Of a DNA stretch of 64,000 nt, positions 60,151-64,000 are shown one piece after another. The translations under genes were made by a program, and so were the position numbers. Under the pieces are notes generated by a model. The model was not told where the DNA came from. It saw nothing but the letters and a program-made list of their open reading frames with translations, and made no database searches. Origin of the DNA: Helianthus annuus (lineage: Eukaryota > Streptophyta > Magnoliopsida > Asterales > Asteraceae); NCBI RefSeq assembly GCF_002127325.2, contig NC_035435.2:122445127-122509126 (forward strand), given 5' to 3'. The stretch's first letter is position 1; each line of letters opens with the position of its first letter.

Positions 60151-61329
60151 TGTTCGAGAACCGTATGCAAGTTTGGAAAGATAGTGATTTGATTGATCGA
60201 CCAAGAAGGAAACGCGGAAACAGAATTAAATTCCCGAAATCAGCGAAGGAAAGAAAAAGGAAATGAAGTAGAAAAAGGGAATGTGAAGCTGTATACGTTT
60301 TCGGTTTGGGCGGCAATTCTTTTAAAATTGCATGAAGGTTTATACTAAAAAAATGGCCATTAGTCAACGATGACTTTTGTAAGATTGGTGACTTTGTAAA
60401 TTAATATACATTTAGAAATTATAGTTTATATTGTTAAAGTGGCCTTCCATGTTTATTAATTTCTATGGAATGTTACTTGACTAATTCTTTAATACATGGT
60501 CATCGTTTATCAAACGAAATATGAACATAAAATATATTGTAACTTATACAACTAGATTAAAATATATTATGTTATGAGATTACAGTTTTATTATATTAGT
60601 TACAACTTATTTATATTTGTATCAAAATAATTTAACTATTAAGTTAAGAAAATGATTAATTTTAAATCTCAATATAAAAAAAATAACTAAATCCATAATT
60701 GAATTAATTTTAGCGAACGATTGTTCATTAATTCACGAAATATTTCCGCGATTCCAAAAATGGTAGGATTCGAATTTCATTACGGGTCGGATTTTGGAAA
60801 CCGCTTTTGACGGATGTTACACTAGGTTTGAGTCTCCCTACTTGCACTTCACACATATCAATGGCCTTGCAAACCATTGGTGATCTCAATTCCCTTATTT
60901 GCTACATACCAGGATTTTATACATACAAAGGTTTATTTACTCACATACACATGAACTCGCTCAACATTATTGTTGATTTTTCAACTTACATGTATTTCAG
61001 GGAATTAAAGGATCTGGCGCGGTATGACACGTTTTCCTGCTGCACTAGTTACGAGGTCATCCGGGTATAGGGAATGTGACTCTTTCCTGGACAAGTCACA
61101 GTCCTTAAACTGTGTTTATGTTATGTTAATGTTTGTGTTTGTGGAACAATGTTTATGTCGTTAGGATGTGTTTCCATTGATACAATGTTGTTGTATTTGG
61201 TCTTTAAAACTTAATTAAATGGATGATCTTGCATGGTTTTATTTCATATAGGTTTGTTATGATTAAGTTATGGTATTAAGAAGTCACACCAAATTAACCA
61301 CGCTTCCGCAAAGCCAGGGTGTGACAGCT

Positions 61330-61341
61330 TGGTATCAGAGC
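61330..61341 (+). promoter_or_regulatory. Primer-binding site, initiator tRNA-Met type
   Basis: TGGTATCAGAGC starts three bases after the 3.0-kb LTR. The same 12-mer serves the Tekay-like element at 17395. Confidence 0.92.
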
Positions 61342-61494
61342 TCTGATCATAGCGAACTAGGATTCCTTCTCGAGTCTAGACTATGATCACTAGGGCTCTC
61401 ACGAAAACATTTTTACTGCATACCACTTAAGTCCAGATCCAAAACGTTTTTACAAACAAATGTTGAGCACATTTTATTTCTTTATTATTTATAG

Positions 61495-61640
61495 GCTCAG
61501 TCTGGGAGGCTGAGGCTCAGTCTTGGAGGCTGAGGCTCGGTCTTGGAGGCCGAGGCTCGATCTAAGAGATCGAGGTAGATGGCTAGTGAGACTAGGAGGT
61601 GCAGTCTAAGAGGCTGGGAGAATTTGGCTAGTGGGACTAG
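61495..61640 (+). repeat. GGCTGAGGCTCAGTCTTGGA repeats in the leader
   Basis: Four to five units of about 20 bp (CTCAGTCTTGGAGGCTGAGG and CTCGATCTAAGAGATCGAGG variants) from 61495 to 61575. A looser pair of GGCTAGTGRGACTAGGAG units follows at 61580-61640. Each unit is itself partly palindromic, so the leader RNA may be structured. Confidence 0.8.
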
Positions 61641-61732
61641 GAGAATTATTTGATTGCTTACTTGGTGACTAATGTGTTTACCTGATTGTATGACTGATTA
61701 TTTGTGCATATTTGTGTTTATGTTACAGACAC

Positions 61733-63316
61733 ATGGACTCGACCAACACTGGTGATTCAGACCCCACAGGGCCTAGACCTATAGTATCATATGACCTAGA
61801 GTCTTCAGAGCGCGAGGTTCACACATCCGACGTTACTAGCACAGACGAGGATGACTTTCAGCCCTTTGCTTTACCTGATGGTGCTGATGAGCTCGCTGAT
61901 GGCCCTTTGGCCGGGGACCTACCGCTAGTGGAGATCCCTGCTCCCGTACCACTTGCTTCATATCCTGCGTACGATTTGCTTCTCGACGCCGACGTTGATG
62001 GCGACGTCGATCTGTTTGATGACGAGCCCTTAGAGGAGGATGTTCAGGGCGAGGCCCTTCTTGCTGCTGGTGATCTCTTGATGATCGCAGATGCTCCCGC
62101 TGAGGAGTCACCTGCTCACTCTCCGGTCCCAGACTCTTTCGAGTCTGTGGCTTCCGCACCTTCACACACTCAGAGTGCGCAGCACTTTTCACACGGATCA
62201 GACCCAGATAGAGCGTCCTCTGTTGCCCCTATTCCTAGCTTTGCCTTCGACCACGATGATGTGGAGGATTCCGATCCTGTCTTTCCTCCAGGATTCGACC
62301 CAGATCAGGATATAGAGTTTATACCTATGGATCAGCCTATGGAGGATCCAGTCGACCCAGTAGACCCAGTTGATCCCATCGACCCTGAGTTTGATTTTGA
62401 GATGGCCTTTGATGATCCCGAGCCTGCCATGGCCCCTGAGCAGGTAGCCGCTCTAGACCCTGCGTTTGAGCATGACCCAGTTCATGCTGGCGCACCCATT
62501 ATTGAGCCTGTCATTGCTGACCCACCTATTGATGATCACCCTGTGGATGCTCCGTTGTTGGAGGGCGATCATGTCATTGCTGCTGATCACGTTGATCCCC
62601 CACTTATTGCTGCTGCACCTGTTGACCCTCTTGTTGCACCCCACCATGATCCTATGCCTGTTCAGTTTGATCGTGCACTTTTTGAGGCACAGATGGACCC
62701 TCGAGATGAGCACGCCCAGCACGGGTGGATTCCTGCTGATGATGAGGTTCCACCTATTCCCCCTCAGATCACTGATACTCGTCACGTTGATACCTCTTTT
62801 ACATTCCCTCAGTTTACACCTCCAGCGCGACCTGGAGAGGGTTCTTCGGCTCACCCTTTTGGACACATACCGGTATCTATCCCTGTTATACCACCGTCTT
62901 CTGCTACTTTTCCTCCTGTTTCTCCATTTCATGTGGCACCTTTTGATCCCACCAGTGAGCCATTCCTTTGGTCGTCACCACCTGTTATGCCACCGACCGA
63001 CCCCTACCATCCCTTCCACATGGGGTACTCCATTGAGGATGTCTTGATGTCTTTTGTCGCCCAGCACGAGGCACACACACGGTGCATTCAGGAGCTTGAG
63101 AGAGCTCAGCCGCCGTCGTGTCAGTGCCAGGGTCAGACCCACTCTCCTTTGCAGCCCTCTCGACCACTGCCACCAGACTATACTGCACGCCTCTTTGCAT
63201 TAGAGCAGCAGGTTGCTTCTTTCTTGCGTACCCAGAGAGCCATGGAGGAGGACTGGCTCCATTTGCGTCGCTTGTTTTACACTCACTTTCCCCCTCCTCC
63301 ACCGCCATCTGTGTAG
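61733..63316 (+). CDS. Extra acidic, proline-rich ORF upstream of gag (527 aa)
   Basis: An open frame from ATG 61733 (MDSTNTGDSDPTGPRP) to TAG at 63316, in the same sense as the element. The first 330 residues are very rich in Asp, Glu, Pro and Ala, with short repeats such as DPVDPVDPVDPIDPEF (about residues 205-220). The last third is Pro/Ser/Phe-rich and ends in a helical segment (TARLFALEQQVASFLRTQRA) plus poly-Pro. No gag, protease or polymerase motif is seen. ORFs before gag are known in some plant Ty3/gypsy lineages (e.g. Ogre/Tat), but the iMet primer site differs from Ogre. A TTACAG directly before ATG could be a splice acceptor. Function unknown. Confidence 0.75.
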   Translation: MDSTNTGDSDPTGPRPIVSYDLESSEREVHTSDVTSTDEDDFQPFALPDGADELADGPLAGDLPLVEIPAPVPLASYPAYDLLLDADVDGDVDLFDDEPLEEDVQGEALLAAGDLLMIADAPAEESPAHSPVPDSFESVASAPSHTQSAQHFSHGSDPDRASSVAPIPSFAFDHDDVEDSDPVFPPGFDPDQDIEFIPMDQPMEDPVDPVDPVDPIDPEFDFEMAFDDPEPAMAPEQVAALDPAFEHDPVHAGAPIIEPVIADPPIDDHPVDAPLLEGDHVIAADHVDPPLIAAAPVDPLVAPHHDPMPVQFDRALFEAQMDPRDEHAQHGWIPADDEVPPIPPQITDTRHVDTSFTFPQFTPPARPGEGSSAHPFGHIPVSIPVIPPSSATFPPVSPFHVAPFDPTSEPFLWSSPPVMPPTDPYHPFHMGYSIEDVLMSFVAQHEAHTRCIQELERAQPPSCQCQGQTHSPLQPSRPLPPDYTARLFALEQQVASFLRTQRAMEEDWLHLRRLFYTHFPPPPPPSV

Positions 63317-63746
63317 AGCTCCTCAGTACCGTATGGGTAGACGTTGGTGAGAAGACGGCGATTGCTTTTGACTGCACAGCATTTTTGGAGACTACATTTT
63401 GATTCTGACTTTTGATGATATGTATTTGTTGTATTGGCACTGATTTGATTTAGTTTTTGGACTGGGGTGATGTAGCCCTTAGTCGATTGATGATTGTATG
63501 ACACTGTGATGTACTTGTACACTTACTATGTGGTCTCGATATATGACAATCGCAGTATTCTCATCATATTTGATGCTTGATTGATTATTTATATTTTTAT
63601 GACATGGGATGTTGTGTGAATGATATTTGTGACATGAGATGTTATGTGAATGATATATTGATAACATGAGATGTTATGTACTATTACTATCATTATATAC
63701 GTACGTTTTACTATGGCCTGACCGACGTAAACCCATCTTTTAGAAG
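63317..63746 (+). repeat. Spacer between extra ORF and gag with three GACATGAGATGTTATGTGAA repeats
   Basis: ACATGRGATGTTRTGT units at 63601, 63632 and 63665. The rest is T-rich, with no ORF in the sense direction. Confidence 0.7.
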
Positions 63747-64000
63747 ATGCCGCCGAGACGTCAACAACCACAAATGCCTACCAATCAGGCAGAACTCCAG
63801 CAAATCATCACTGCTGCCATCGCACAATACGCCGCCTCTCAGGAAGGGACTAGTGGAAGCAACTCGGGCAATACTGGCAACAACAACAACCCACCTCATG
63901 GGTGCACCTACAAGCAGTTTCTAGACTGCAAGCCGGTCAACTTTGATGGCACAGGAGGTGCTGTCGCCTTTGTCCGTTGGGCTGAGAAAACTGAATCCGT
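63747..64000 (+). CDS. Gag start of the Ty3/gypsy element (truncated by window end)
   Basis: ATG 63747 starts MPPRRQQPQMPTNQAELQQI. After a Gly/Ser/Asn-rich linker comes GCTYKQFLDCKPVNFDGTGG, which aligns with [19 protein letters not shown] in the Tekay-like gag at 18136. The frame is open to the last base (84 codons). Capsid, nucleocapsid and pol lie beyond the window. The clade cannot be set from this piece. Confidence 0.85.
   Translation, partial: MPPRRQQPQMPTNQAELQQIITAAIAQYAASQEGTSGSNSGNTGNNNNPPHGCTYKQFLDCKPVNFDGTGGAVAFVRWAEKTES

Larger units (their letters stand above)
58321..61326 (+). repeat. 5' LTR of a Ty3/gypsy element (3,006 bp)
   Basis: It starts TGTCACACCCCAACCGATGG and ends AAGCCAGGGTGTGACA, followed three bases later by an iMet-type primer site. 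The preceding CTAGG (58316-58320) is a candidate 5-bp target duplication, but the right copy is out of view. Unusually for an LTR, it contains a tandem array (58677-58845) and a promoter-like region on the minus strand (59750-60360). Confidence 0.85.

Noticed and set aside
59905..60266. Possible host gene on either strand in the LTR
   Set aside because: Short ORFs without domains or splice sites. The segment lies between the LTR ends, so it is reported only as promoter-like DNA.
62453..63440. Overlapping antisense and alternative-frame ORFs up to 193 aa
   Set aside because: Shadows of the 527-aa sense ORF. They have skewed Arg/Ser or Leu composition.

Overview
The window is nuclear DNA of a flowering plant. 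It is AT-rich, its genes are split by GT-AG introns, and about two thirds of it is transposable elements. The Tekay-like Ty3/gypsy element, the Helitrons that end in GC-rich hairpins and the FAR1-type MULEs suggest an Asteraceae genome of the sunflower or chrysanthemum kind. That family assignment is an inference from the repeat style, not a measurement.

Three ordinary host genes can be read exon by exon. (1) 4456-13579 (+) is a four-exon GT47/exostosin-type glycosyltransferase, 507 aa. Its second intron is about 6.7 kb and holds a dead Harbinger element, a microsatellite-inserted MITE and several other repeats. (2) 32530-34558 (+) is a six-exon RAB2-class GTPase (RABB1c-like), 211 aa, with a hAT insertion in intron 1 and an apparent GC-AG intron 5. 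(3) 38721-42514 (+) is a CAX-type vacuolar cation/proton exchanger, about 448 aa in 12 exons. Nothing in the sequence links these genes functionally.

The rest is mobile DNA, and most boundaries can be set from target-site duplications. 181-1884 is a Pack-MULE-like element with a 9-bp duplication and a possible captured exon. 3702-4108 is a hAT MITE. 5634-7858 is the Harbinger element. 11384-11796 is a long-TIR MITE. 15256-30707 is a FAR1-type MULE. It is split by a very young Tekay-like retrotransposon (15677-24360, LTRs apparently identical except for one base of indel) and by a solo LTR (25238-26678). Its own transposase gene (27669-30531, minus) carries two stops and a frameshift. 34880-36937 is a run of Helitrons. 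38052-38359 is a SINE, and 44313-44885 is a minus-strand Helitron.

The most unusual region is 44890-55262. Three different TIR-bounded elements lie end to end, each abutting a (TA)n tract. The first (44899-50231) carries a multi-exon FAR1/MULE transposase gene with three small indels and an intact convergent 113-aa ORF that I do not recognise. Its non-coding DNA is packed with a short TCGCATNTG-like motif in three orientation blocks. The second is a 0.3-kb MITE. The third is a 4.6-kb element without a transposase, with internal inverted arms. A fourth (TA)n-bounded element (5800-6226) lies in the glycosyltransferase intron. I infer a microsatellite-targeting MULE-like system, with the FAR1 element as a candidate former driver.

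From 55437 to the end are two nested Ty3/gypsy pieces. An older LTR-like stretch is interrupted by an element with a 3.0-kb LTR (58321-61326). That element has an iMet-type primer site, a 527-aa acidic, proline-rich extra ORF, and the start of gag running off the window.
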